A DNA stretch of 64,000 nt from JAJCZZ01 sp964569085 (GTDB lineage: Bacteria; Gemmatimonadota; Gemmatimonadetes; Longimicrobiales; Gaopeijiaceae): NCBI GenBank assembly GCA_964569085.1, contig CAZMTA010000019.1, positions 7,649 to 71,648 on the forward strand. Direction: 5' to 3'. Below the pieces are notes generated by a model. It did not search any database, was not told the DNA's origin, and saw only the letters and a program-made list of their open reading frames with translations. Below are positions 38,389 through 46,679 of this stretch, piece after piece. The position numbers were made by a program, and so were the translations under genes. Within the stretch, counting starts at the first letter, position 1. Each line of letters opens with the position of its first letter.

Positions 38389-41096
38389 GGCGCGTCCCCC
38401 GGCCCGGCGGGGCTCTCCGAGGTGCCCGCGCGCAGCTCCAGGAGGAGCTCCAGCGCCTCCTCGAAGTTGGGCGCCACGTCCAGGGCCCGGAGCACCGCGC
38501 TCCGGGCGGCCTCCCGGTCCCCGGCGTCCCGGTGGGCCAGCGCCAGGCGGTACAGGGCGTCGGCGCGGTCGGCCGGGTTCAGCGCCACCACGGCGGCGCG
38601 GGCCTGGACGGCGCCGTCGGGGTTCCCGGCCCGGGTGTGGAGCTCGGCGCGGCGGGCGTGGAGGTCGGGGTCGTAGGGGTGGACCTGCATCGCCCGATCG
38701 AGCACCCGGGCCGCACGCTCCCAGCGCTCCAGCTCGGCGTTGACCTCGGCTTCCAGGAGGAGGGCGGGGAGGTTCGACTCCGAGAGCGCGTTCAGCCGGG
38801 CCAGCGCGGCCGCCGCCCGGGGCAGGTCGCCCTGGGCCCGGTGCATGCGGGCCAGCCCCAGGTAGGGCGAGTCGGGCCCTCCGTACTCCGGGAAGATCCG
38901 CAGCGCCTCCTCCAGGTGGGGGCGGGCCTCGTCCCAGCGCTCCTCCCGCACCAGGAGGGCGCCCAGGCGCAGGCGGGCCACCAGGTCCCCGGGGTGGCGG
39001 CGCACGAAGGCCGCCAGGGCGTCGACCCCGGCGCCGGGCGGCGGGACCTCTTCCAGCTCGGCCACGCCCCGCAGCGGCGCGGCGAAGCGGGCGCCCACCC
39101 AGCCCTCGAAGAGGTCGTCGAGCTCCTCCAGCTGGACGTCCAGGATCCGGGGGACGAGCTCTTCGGTGGTGGCGCCCTCCCGGTAGCCCCGGAGCATGGC
39201 CCGCACGGCCTCGAAGCCCCACCGCTCCTCGATGAGCTGGAAGACCAGCGAGGCCTGGTAGTACGAGAAGATCACCTGCTGGGGGTACTCGGGCCTCATG
39301 AAGCCGTCGTCCAGCTCGCTCACCGGCTTGAGCCGTCCCGTGCGGAAGGCCTGGAGCCAGGGGACCGATGGCTGGTGCCCCCACCCCTCGCGCCCCTTCC
39401 GCTGCTCGTGGACGCTCAGCCCCTCGGAGAACCATCGGGGCACCCGGTGGTCGGTCATGCCCAGGTGGAAGGCGTGGGCCAGCTCGTGCCAGAGCGTCGA
39501 GGCCCAGTTGTACCCGCCCCGCTCCCGGGCCGCCGGGGAGTCCATGACCAGGACCGAGCCGAAGCTGACGCCCAGGGCTCCCAGCCCGACCTCGCCCAGG
39601 GTGCGGACGCTGAAGTCGGCGTGGCGCGGGTACAGCTCCACCCGCACGGGGGTGGGGGGCTCGGCTCCGTACCGGCGGGCCAGGGAGTCGTAGGCCTCCT
39701 CCGCGAAGCCCGCCACCATGGGGGCCAGCAGCTCGGCCTCGTCCCCGTGGAGGAAGAGCTCGAAGTGCTCGGTGGAGACGGTCTCGAAGCCGCCGAAGGT
39801 GTCCAGGAGGTCCAGGTTGTTCTTGAACCAGGGGTTGTAGGGATCGCCCTCGAAGGCCCGCTCCAGGCTCCGGCGCCCCTCCTCGATGCGGCCGGTGCGG
39901 AGCTGGTTCATGCCCAGCATCCCCCACGCCTCCCACGCCCGGGGGTCCAGCTCCACCGCCGCCCGGGCCCGCTCCACCGCCTGGGCGTACCGCCGGGTCC
40001 GCTCCGCCACCTCGGCCACGGCCACGTCCAGCCCCGCGCCGCTGGGGTTGAGCTCGAGCGCCCGCTCCCGCACCGCCTGGAAGGCGGCCTCCTCGCCGGC
40101 CAGGTAGTGGACGGCGGCCATGGCGGTGAGCGCCTCCTCCGAGCGGGGGTTCAGCTCCAGCGCCCGCTCGGCCCGCTCCCGGGCCGCGTCCTGCTCCCCC
40201 CGGGTGAGGTCGAGGCGGGCCAGGAACGCCATCGCCTCGACCATGCGCGGGTTCACCTCCAGGGCGTGGCGCGCCCGCTGCCGCCCGCCCGCGGCCCCGT
40301 CGAACTCCAGGGCCCGGGCCGTGGCCAGGAGCGCCCCGGCGTGGGCGGGGTTCAGGGCGAGGGCGGCCTCCAGCTCGGCCTTGGCCTCGGGGCTCTGGTA
40401 CTTCTCCAGGAAGAGCTCCCCCAGGCGCACCCGGGGCTCGGCCCAGCCGGGGTCGGCCTCGGCGGCCTCGTCGAAGGCCCGGAGGGCGTCCTGGAAGAGG
40501 GCCGGGTCCCCGCGGCCGAGCGCGCGCACGCCTCGGCCCACGGCCACCAGCTCCTCGGCGTCCAGCTCGCCGCGCCGGGCGTTGTAGACGTCGATGAAGG
40601 AGTCGAAGAGGGCCATGGCCTCGTCGACCCGGCCGGTGCGGAAGAGGAGCTCGCCCAGGTTGGCCCGGGCGTCCAGCGCGTCGGGGGCGCCCGCTCCCCC
40701 GGCCCGACGGAAGGCCGCCTCGGCGGCCTCCAGCTCGCCCCGGGTGCGCAGGACCTCGCCCAGGACGTTGGCCAGGGCGTCGGGGTCCGGCGCCGCCCGG
40801 GCCGCCTCCTCGGCGTCGTCCCAGCGTCCGGTGGCCAGGAGGCTCTCCACGAGCCCGCGCCGGGCGGCGTCGGCGCCCGGGTCGTCCCGGAGCGCCCGGC
40901 GGAAGCCCCGCTCGGCGGCCTCGTACTCCCCGGACCGGAGGGCCTGGCGGGCCTCGCCCGCGTCCTGGGCGGCCAGCGTCCCGGGAGCCAGGAGGAGCCC
41001 GGCCACCAGGAGGAGGGGCCCGGAGGGAGGACGCGCCCCGGCCCCGGCCCGGTCGGGCCCGGCGGCCCCCCGGGAGGTCCCGCGCCCCGGCCTCAT
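38385..41096 (-). CDS. TPR protein with embedded gluzincin (peptidase MA-like) metalloprotease domain
   Basis: This 903-residue exported protein has a signal peptide (cleavage near Leu-Ala-Ala-Gln at about 45). TPR-like helical repeats fill residues 50-430 and 700-890. Between them is a zinc peptidase domain with His-Glu-Leu-Ala-His near residue 535 and a downstream Trp-Phe-Ser-Glu-Gly that provides the third, glutamate ligand. This is the HExxH...E pattern of the peptidase MA/gluzincin clan. All zinc ligands are present, so it is probably active in the periplasm. It overlaps both neighbours by 4 bases. A membrane-protein quality-control role would fit the operon but is inference. Confidence 0.85.
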   Translation of the reverse strand: MRPGRGTSRGAAGPDRAGAGARPPSGPLLLVAGLLLAPGTLAAQDAGEARQALRSGEYEAAERGFRRALRDDPGADAARRGLVESLLATGRWDDAEEAARAAPDPDALANVLGEVLRTRGELEAAEAAFRRAGGAGAPDALDARANLGELLFRTGRVDEAMALFDSFIDVYNARRGELDAEELVAVGRGVRALGRGDPALFQDALRAFDEAAEADPGWAEPRVRLGELFLEKYQSPEAKAELEAALALNPAHAGALLATARALEFDGAAGGRQRARHALEVNPRMVEAMAFLARLDLTRGEQDAARERAERALELNPRSEEALTAMAAVHYLAGEEAAFQAVRERALELNPSGAGLDVAVAEVAERTRRYAQAVERARAAVELDPRAWEAWGMLGMNQLRTGRIEEGRRSLERAFEGDPYNPWFKNNLDLLDTFGGFETVSTEHFELFLHGDEAELLAPMVAGFAEEAYDSLARRYGAEPPTPVRVELYPRHADFSVRTLGEVGLGALGVSFGSVLVMDSPAARERGGYNWASTLWHELAHAFHLGMTDHRVPRWFSEGLSVHEQRKGREGWGHQPSVPWLQAFRTGRLKPVSELDDGFMRPEYPQQVIFSYYQASLVFQLIEERWGFEAVRAMLRGYREGATTEELVPRILDVQLEELDDLFEGWVGARFAAPLRGVAELEEVPPPGAGVDALAAFVRRHPGDLVARLRLGALLVREERWDEARPHLEEALRIFPEYGGPDSPYLGLARMHRAQGDLPRAAAALARLNALSESNLPALLLEAEVNAELERWERAARVLDRAMQVHPYDPDLHARRAELHTRAGNPDGAVQARAAVVALNPADRADALYRLALAHRDAGDREAARSAVLRALDVAPNFEEALELLLELRAGTSESPAGPGDAP

Positions 41097-42190
41097 CCGC
41101 CCCCCTCGGCCGCCCGGATCTCCCGGTTCTTGAGGGCCAGCTCCACCAGGAGCTCCTCGAGGCGCTCGTCGTACGTCTCCTGCCCCAGCTCGCCGCGCCG
41201 GTCCCGGAGCGCGTCGATGCGCTCCTGGATGGCGGTGCGCTCCTCGTACAGGCGGGCCAGCGCCGGATCGTCGGCCGCCGAGGCCGGGGTGCCCGTGACC
41301 GCCCCGGTCCGCCCCGAGCCGAAGTGGAAGCCCGCCGCCACGGCGCCGTCGGCGCCCTCGGCTCCGGGGTCCCGGCTCCCCTCGCCGTCGCCGTCGTCGT
41401 CCAGGACCGCGTGCTCGGTGAGGATCTCCCCCTCGGCGTCGTAGAAGCGCGCCGTCTCCAGGTTGGCGTACTGGAAGGCCTCCAGGAGCGAGACCCGGCC
41501 GTCCTTGTCCAGGTCGGCCCCGTCGCCCTCCAGCGCCTCCACGAAGAAGCGGGGGAACTCGGTGGCGTTCCGCTCCAGCGCGGAGCGCGTGGCCGTGACG
41601 ACGACCCGGCCCGGGCCCGACAGGGGCGCCACGAAGCCCCCGCTGGCGCTCCCGGTGTGGACCAGCGCCAGGTGGGGCGTGGGGAAGGCGGCCACGCCGG
41701 CCAGGAAGTCCTCGGGCCCCAGGTCCGGGCCCGGGAGGTTGAACCGCGGCTCCTCGCCCCGGGCGGTGCCGTGGCCGATGAGGACCACGACGACCCGGTC
41801 CTCGGGGCCCACCCGCGCCGCCATCTCCCCCAGCTCCCGGAGCACGTTGGCCCGGGTGGAGCGGTCCTCCACCACGGGGCTGGCCTCGGGCTGCTCGCCC
41901 AGCACGGTGATCCGCTCCGCCGGGAGGCCGTGGCGCTCCACCAGCGCGTCCCGCAGCGCCTCGGACCATCCCAGGAACTCGTCCCGGTACTCCTGGGTGC
42001 CGCCCAGGCCGGCCACCACCAGGACGTGGGTGTCCTGGGCGGCGGCGGGCGCGGGCAGGGCGGGCAGCGTCGCGGTCAGGAGGGCGGCGGCCAGGAGCCC
42101 CGCGGCCCGGCCCGCCCGTCGGCCCCACCGGGCCGGCCGCTCCCCCCGTCGGGCCCGTCCGTCCGTCCGCCTCCGCGCCCCGCGGATCAC
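41093..42190 (-). CDS. Exported caspase-fold protein without the catalytic cysteine, with EF-hand
   Basis: From a GTG at 42190 this is a 365-residue protein with a signal peptide (about 30-52). Residues 54-220 look like a caspase or C13-type fold: strand His-Val-Leu-Val-Val-Ala-Gly, the catalytic-His strand Val-Val-Val-Val-Leu-Ile-Gly-His-Gly (His140), then Leu-Ala-Leu-Val-His-Thr-Gly-Ser-Ala-Ser-Gly-Gly-Phe. There the expected Cys of the Cys-x-Ser-Gly-Gly box is Ser181. Asp226-Glu237 is a textbook EF-hand calcium loop, and a helical, charged C terminus follows. With His but no Cys it may be a pseudo-protease or binding domain. It overlaps both neighbours by 4 bases. Confidence 0.72.
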   Translation of the reverse strand: MIRGARRRTDGRARRGERPARWGRRAGRAAGLLAAALLTATLPALPAPAAAQDTHVLVVAGLGGTQEYRDEFLGWSEALRDALVERHGLPAERITVLGEQPEASPVVEDRSTRANVLRELGEMAARVGPEDRVVVVLIGHGTARGEEPRFNLPGPDLGPEDFLAGVAAFPTPHLALVHTGSASGGFVAPLSGPGRVVVTATRSALERNATEFPRFFVEALEGDGADLDKDGRVSLLEAFQYANLETARFYDAEGEILTEHAVLDDDGDGEGSRDPGAEGADGAVAAGFHFGSGRTGAVTGTPASAADDPALARLYEERTAIQERIDALRDRRGELGQETYDERLEELLVELALKNREIRAAEGGG

Positions 42191-44463
42191 GCCAGCCCCC
42201 GCACGCGCCGGTAGCCCCACTCGGCGCCCAGCAGCCCCACCAGGAGGAGGAAGAGGACCGGCATGTCCCAGAGGTCCCGCTGCTCGGTGAGCGTCACGCC
42301 GGCGCCGGTGACCGCGATGTCGTCGGGGAGCGCGGCGACGTTCCGGGGCGTGTAGAACCGCCCCCCGGTCTCCCGTGCCATCCGCTGGAGGAGGTCGGTG
42401 CGGCGCCCGGCGCCGAAGTACTCGTCGTCGCTGGGGGCGGTGTGGAGCCAGGCGACGTCCGCGCCCAGCTCCACGCCGTCCCGCTCCGCCAGGAGCTCGA
42501 CCTCGTAGTCCCCGTCCTCCCGGGGCACCAGATCGGCCTCGTAGGCGCCGTTCCGGTCCACCACCCAGTCGAGGTCGAGGGTGTCCACCGTCCCCGTGGG
42601 GCTGGTCACCCGGGCGCGCACCACGGCGTCGTTCACCTCGAGGTAGGTGGAGTCGCCCACGGCGGCCGTGAGGCGGATGGCCTCGCCGGGCTCGACCTGC
42701 TCGCGGTCCACGGTGAGGGAGACGGCCTGGGGCACCCCGTCCACCAGCCAGCGCAGGAGCTGGCGCCAGAAGGTCTCGTGGCTCCGGTCGTCCACCGGCA
42801 CGTCGGCGTGCATCTGCCAGTGCCAGGAGTCCTGTGCGGTGAAGGCCAGCGCCTTCCCCCGCCCGTAGCGCTGGTGGGCGAGCACCACCTGGGGCTCCTC
42901 GTAGCCCTCGGAGCGTCCCAGGAGCAGCGAGGTGGCGCCCGGCTTCACCCCGGTCACGCGGTTCACGGTGGTGAGGGGCGGGAGCCACTCCCAGCGGGCG
43001 CGCGGGTCCTCGTAGTCCTCGCCGAGCTGGAGGGCGGCGTGGGCCACGCCGGCGGGCGTGGGCGAGACGTCGGTGGCCGTGAAGAAGTCCGGGTCCGCCT
43101 CGGGGAGCTCCACCGGGAGGACCTCGTCCACGGAGGTGCCCGCCCAGCCGCCCTCGGCGAAGGAGGAGCGGCCGCCGAGAACCAGGAGGCCGCCCCCCCG
43201 GTCCCCCACGAAGTCCGCGATCATCTGGAGCTGGTCCTGGGTGAAGTACGACGCCTCCACGCTCCCCAGCACGAGCCCCCGGTAGCGGTAGAGCTCCTCG
43301 CGGGTGCGGGGGAAGCCCCCGGCCAGCTCGTCGGCGTCGTCCACCGACAGGCGCATGAACTTCCCCGGCGCGGTGCGCACCAGCGTCACGAGCTGGAGGT
43401 TCTCGTCGTCGTCCACGGCCCGGCGCATGAACTTGATCTCCGGGCGGAGCTCCCCCTCGAAGTAGAGGATCTTCTCCCGGTCCCCCCGGACCTCGATCCA
43501 GACGTCCCGCGCGTTGTTGCGCTCCACCCGCTCCCGCTCCAGGGGCGGGATCCGGAAGCGCACCCGCCGGGGGCCGGTGAGGTCGAGCTGGAAGCCGAGG
43601 CGCACCACCACCGGCTCGCCGTCGGGGCCCAGGGTGACCTCCTCCTCCGCCAGGATCCGGTCGTCGTCCTCCACGATGAGGGGGACGGTGGCCTGGCCGA
43701 GGCCGGTCTGGGTGACCACGACGTCCACCATGAGGGAGCTCCCCTCCAGGACCGTGCGCGGCATCTCCACCCGCCCGAGCTCGATGTCCGGGGACACCGC
43801 CTCCTCGCCGAGGCCCACGGTGAAGACGGGGACGCCGGCGGCCTGGAGGGGCACGAGCGCCTCGGTCACCGGGCGGTCCGAGTTGTCCGCCCCGTCGGAG
43901 AGGAGGACGAGCCCCGAGAGGGGCACCCCGGAGAGCTCGCCCCGGGCCACGTCCAGCGCCCCGGCCAGGTCGGTGTGGGTCCCGTCGAAGGTCAGCTCCT
44001 CGATCCCGTCCATGCGGGCCGCCCGGTCGCTGAAGCGGAAGAAGCGCAGCGTGAAGCGCTCGCCCAGCGCCCGCAGGAGCTCGCCCTGCTCCGGGTCGAA
44101 GGCCGTCCGGATGAACTCACCCCGGACGGCGCCGTCGGCGTCGGCGAGCTGCATGCTCCGGGAGTCGTCCACCAGCACGCCCAGGAAGTTCTGCTGGGGC
44201 ACCACGGTGGAGAGGACCAGCATGGGCCGCAGGAGGCAGAGGAGGAGGAGGCCCAGCGCGGCCAGGCGGAGCCCCGCCATGACCCCCCGGTCGACCCGCC
44301 CCGACTTCCCCCGGGCCAGGACGTAGCTGGCCGCCGCCGCCACGGCCACGAGCCCCGCGACCGCGAGCCCCAGGCGCAGCGACCCCGGGGCTCCGAAGGC
44401 GAGGTCGCCTTGCTCGAAGACCAGGGGGCGGTACTTGAAGAGGAGCTCGAAGAGGCCGTCCAT
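42187..44463 (-). CDS. Membrane protein with VWA and glutamine-amidotransferase-like domains
   Basis: This 758-residue protein has two N-terminal transmembrane helices (about 30-50 and 65-85). A VWA domain follows with MIDAS Asp-Asp-Ser-Arg-Ser (about 97-101) and Leu-Leu-Ser-Asp-Gly-Ala-Asp-Asn. Ig-like strands come next, then a class I glutamine-amidotransferase-like fold (Leu-Val-Leu-Gly-Ser-Val-Glu-Ala near 395 and Gly-Gly-Gly-Leu-Leu-Val-Leu-Gly-Gly), and a last helix near 735-752. I see no nucleophilic Cys at the usual elbow, so amidotransferase activity is unlikely. It is a second BatA-like component of the operon, 21 bases after the first DUF4159 gene. Confidence 0.82.
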   Translation of the reverse strand: MDGLFELLFKYRPLVFEQGDLAFGAPGSLRLGLAVAGLVAVAAAASYVLARGKSGRVDRGVMAGLRLAALGLLLLCLLRPMLVLSTVVPQQNFLGVLVDDSRSMQLADADGAVRGEFIRTAFDPEQGELLRALGERFTLRFFRFSDRAARMDGIEELTFDGTHTDLAGALDVARGELSGVPLSGLVLLSDGADNSDRPVTEALVPLQAAGVPVFTVGLGEEAVSPDIELGRVEMPRTVLEGSSLMVDVVVTQTGLGQATVPLIVEDDDRILAEEEVTLGPDGEPVVVRLGFQLDLTGPRRVRFRIPPLERERVERNNARDVWIEVRGDREKILYFEGELRPEIKFMRRAVDDDENLQLVTLVRTAPGKFMRLSVDDADELAGGFPRTREELYRYRGLVLGSVEASYFTQDQLQMIADFVGDRGGGLLVLGGRSSFAEGGWAGTSVDEVLPVELPEADPDFFTATDVSPTPAGVAHAALQLGEDYEDPRARWEWLPPLTTVNRVTGVKPGATSLLLGRSEGYEEPQVVLAHQRYGRGKALAFTAQDSWHWQMHADVPVDDRSHETFWRQLLRWLVDGVPQAVSLTVDREQVEPGEAIRLTAAVGDSTYLEVNDAVVRARVTSPTGTVDTLDLDWVVDRNGAYEADLVPREDGDYEVELLAERDGVELGADVAWLHTAPSDDEYFGAGRRTDLLQRMARETGGRFYTPRNVAALPDDIAVTGAGVTLTEQRDLWDMPVLFLLLVGLLGAEWGYRRVRGLA

Positions 44464-44484
44464 TCGGTGTGCGCGCGGCCTCCG

Positions 44485-45357
44485 TCAGTGGGTCATGCCG
44501 TAGACGATCATGTTCGCCCCCAGCTCGTACGCGAACGTCGAGTACTCCAGGGGATAGTACGGATCCTCGGCCCACTCCCAGGCGTCGCCCAGGTCGGTGT
44601 TGAAGTTGATCACCACCATGAGGCGGCCCTCGTCGTCGAAGATCCCGCGGACGTGGGGCGTCCGGGCGTCGGGGCGCTCCCACGTCGGACGGCCCCGGAT
44701 GCCCCGGCCCCGGGCGGGCACCTGCTTGATCTCGTCGATGGTGTAGTAGGCCGTGAAGAGCGGGTGGTCCGCGGGGAGGTCCACGATGGCCCGGCCCGGC
44801 AGGACCCGGGACATGTTGTACTCGAAGTTGGCCCACTCCCGGCCGCCCCAGAAATCGTCCACCAGGAGCATGCCGCCGGCCTCCAGGTAGCCCCGCAGCC
44901 CCTGGACCTCCTCGTCGGTGAGGTTCATGTACCCCACCTCCACGGCGTAGAGGAGGGGGAAGGACCGCAGCCGGGGGTCCGTGAGGCGGACCGCGTTCTC
45001 CCAGTCGTAGGCGTCCAGGTCCACCAGGCGCTGGAGCACGATGAGGAACTGCCGGTCCCCCTTGGGGAAGTCGGTGGCCCAGGCCTCGCTGCCCCGGCCG
45101 CCCCACCAGCCCCCGCCGCGGCTCCCGTTGAAGACGGCCCGGGTCCAGTAGAACGCGTGGCGCCCGGCGGGCTCGTCCTGCGGAGGGAGGTGGAGGCGGG
45201 GGTCGTTCACGTCGATGCCGCCCGTGGGCCGTCCGGGCCGGGGAGGCTCCTGGGCCGCCAGCCCCGCGTCCGCACCCGTGGCCGGCGCCGCGGCCGCGCC
45301 CAGGAGGGCGAGGAGGGCCGGGGCCAGCGCCGCTCGGACGCGAGGGAGGGTGCGCAT
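44485..45357 (-). CDS. DUF4159 exported protein, copy 1 (first gene of the operon)
   Basis: This 290-residue protein has a signal peptide (about 5-30, with Ala-Gly-Leu-Ala-Ala-Gln downstream). It shares the DUF4159 core with the copy at 37483: Gly-Gly-Met-Leu-Leu-Val-Asp-Asp-Phe-Trp-Gly-Gly, Arg-Val-Leu-Pro-Gly, Asp-His-Pro-Leu-Phe, Ile-Asn-Phe-Asn-Thr-Asp-Leu-Gly and a closing Asn-Met-Ile-Val-Tyr-Gly-Met-Thr-His. A Gly-Gly-Gly-Trp-Trp-Gly-Gly stretch precedes the core. The ATG at 45357 gives a short basic N-region before the hydrophobic core; an ATG at 45462 would add 35 unlikely residues. It is read from the 220-base divergent region shared with the gene at 45577. Confidence 0.85.
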   Translation of the reverse strand: MRTLPRVRAALAPALLALLGAAAAPATGADAGLAAQEPPRPGRPTGGIDVNDPRLHLPPQDEPAGRHAFYWTRAVFNGSRGGGWWGGRGSEAWATDFPKGDRQFLIVLQRLVDLDAYDWENAVRLTDPRLRSFPLLYAVEVGYMNLTDEEVQGLRGYLEAGGMLLVDDFWGGREWANFEYNMSRVLPGRAIVDLPADHPLFTAYYTIDEIKQVPARGRGIRGRPTWERPDARTPHVRGIFDDEGRLMVVINFNTDLGDAWEWAEDPYYPLEYSTFAYELGANMIVYGMTH

Positions 45358-45518
45358 GCGGGGTGGGTTCGGGAGGAGTCGGACGCCGCCGGCGGGATGG
45401 TGTTCGTACGTCGCCCGGAGACGATAGGTTCCTGGGGTGTCGAGCTTCGGAGGGCCAGTCACCTACGGGGACACCGGAGCCCCTCCCGGCGCTGGCCCGA
45501 GGCTGAATCTTCGGGGGC

Positions 45519-45541
45519 CTCACCCCGTACGGGGGGGTGAG
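45519..45541 (+). promoter_or_regulatory. Inverted repeat upstream of the small unknown gene
   Basis: CTCACCCC (45519-45526) and GGGGTGAG (45534-45541) form a perfect 8-bp dyad with a 7-base centre, 36 bases before the start codon. It could be an operator or a leader hairpin. Confidence 0.35.
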
Positions 45542-45576
45542 ACAGGCCTTACCCTCCCGCGAGGGATCGTCCACCC

Positions 45577-45981
45577 ATGAGCAGGCAGCGCCCCATGACC
45601 TCGGCGACGAGGAGCGTCACCGTCCGCGACTTCTTCATCTTCCAGTTCAAGCTGATGCTGGACGGGCTGAAGGACATCGTGGTGTTCAACCTCAGCGTCG
45701 GCGCCATGGTGCTCGACTTCCTCTCGGGACGAGGACGCCGCCCCCGCCTCTTCTACTCGGTGGTGCGGCTCAGCGAGCGCTGGGACCTCTGGCTCAACCT
45801 GAACGGCGCGGTGGCCCGCATGGAGGCCGGGGAGGACGACGACGGCCTGTTCGGGGCCAGCGAGGCCGGCTCCGACACCCTCCTGGGCCAGATCGAGCAG
45901 CTGGTCCGCGGCGGGGACCAGCCCCGGAAGGCCCGGGCGGCCGGCGACGGTCCCTCCTCGGGAGCCGATCCGGCCCGGTGA
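45577..45981 (+). CDS. Hypothetical protein coupled to a TrpF-like gene
   Basis: This 134-residue protein is of unknown function. The middle (about 18-50) is aromatic and hydrophobic (Phe-Phe-Ile-Phe-Gln-Phe-Lys-Leu-Met-Leu-Asp-Gly-Leu, then Ile-Val-Val-Phe-Asn-Leu-Ser-Val-Gly-Ala-Met-Val-Leu-Asp-Phe-Leu) and could associate with the membrane. The C-terminal 35 residues are low-complexity Gly/Ala/Asp/Arg. The ATG at 45577 has no strong ribosome-binding site; an internal ATG at 45595 is an alternative. Its stop overlaps the GTG of the isomerase gene by 4 bases. Confidence 0.65.
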   Translation: MSRQRPMTSATRSVTVRDFFIFQFKLMLDGLKDIVVFNLSVGAMVLDFLSGRGRRPRLFYSVVRLSERWDLWLNLNGAVARMEAGEDDDGLFGASEAGSDTLLGQIEQLVRGGDQPRKARAAGDGPSSGADPAR

Positions 45982-46664
45982 CGCGGCTGAAGGTCTGCTG
46001 CATCCGGAGCCCGGAGGAGCTGGCCCGGACGGCGGCGGCCGGGGCCCGCTTCGCGGGGCTGGTGGGCGCCATGCCCTCGGGGCCCGGCCCCATTCCCGAC
46101 GAGCGCATCCGGGAGCTGGCGGCCCTGGCGGGGCGTCACCCGGGCCTCGACGCGGTCCTCCTCACCTCCCGGCGCACGGCGGCGGACATCGAGGACCACG
46201 TCCGCGCCACCGGGGTGGGCGCCGTCCAGCTCGTCCGGCACCTGGACCCCGACGTCCGCCGGGATCTCCGGGCGCGCCTCCCGGACCTCACGGTCCTCCA
46301 GGTGCTGCACGTGGAGGACGAGGCTTCGGTGGAGGAGGTGGCGCGCCTCGCCCCGGGAGCCGACTTCCTCCTCCTCGACTCGGGGCGCCCCGGGGCCGCG
46401 GTGGAGGAGCTGGGCGGCACGGGCCGGGTCCACGACTGGACGCTCAGCCGCCGGGTGGTGGAGCGGGCTCCGGTCCCCGTGCTGCTGGCCGGCGGCCTCA
46501 CCCCGGAGAACGTGGGTCGCGCCGTGGGGGCCGTCCGGCCGTGGGGCGTGGACGTGTGCTCGGGGCTGCGGGACGATGCCGGGATCCTGCGGCCCGAACG
46601 CCTGGAGGCGTTCCGGGCGGCGGTGGCCGGGGCCTCCTCGGCCGGGCCTCGAGGCGCGCGCTGA
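45978..46664 (+). CDS. Phosphoribosylanthranilate isomerase-like protein
   Basis: This 228-residue TIM-barrel protein follows TrpF. The first strand has Leu-Lys-Val-Cys-Cys-Ile (the family has Lys-Ile-Cys-Gly-Ile), giving the catalytic Cys. The Leu-Leu-Leu-Asp-Ser block carries the catalytic Asp, followed by Gly-Gly-Thr-Gly and His-Asp-Trp. The phosphate loop has Leu-Ala-Gly-Gly-Leu-Thr-Pro-Glu-Asn-Val and Gly-Val-Asp-Val-Cys-Ser-Gly-Leu. Both catalytic residues are therefore kept. In tryptophan synthesis TrpF isomerises N-(5-phosphoribosyl)anthranilate. No other trp gene is nearby, and the second Cys in strand 1 replaces the usual Gly, so a different sugar-phosphate substrate is possible. 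Confidence 0.78.
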   Translation: MTRLKVCCIRSPEELARTAAAGARFAGLVGAMPSGPGPIPDERIRELAALAGRHPGLDAVLLTSRRTAADIEDHVRATGVGAVQLVRHLDPDVRRDLRARLPDLTVLQVLHVEDEASVEEVARLAPGADFLLLDSGRPGAAVEELGGTGRVHDWTLSRRVVERAPVPVLLAGGLTPENVGRAVGAVRPWGVDVCSGLRDDAGILRPERLEAFRAAVAGASSAGPRGAR

Positions 46665-46679
46665 CCGAGGCGCCCGCGC

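Noticed and set aside
42187..44463. Active glutamine amidotransferase
   Set aside because: The fold resembles one, but I find no nucleophilic Cys in the expected Gly-x-Cys-x-Gly turn, so an enzymatic call is not supported.
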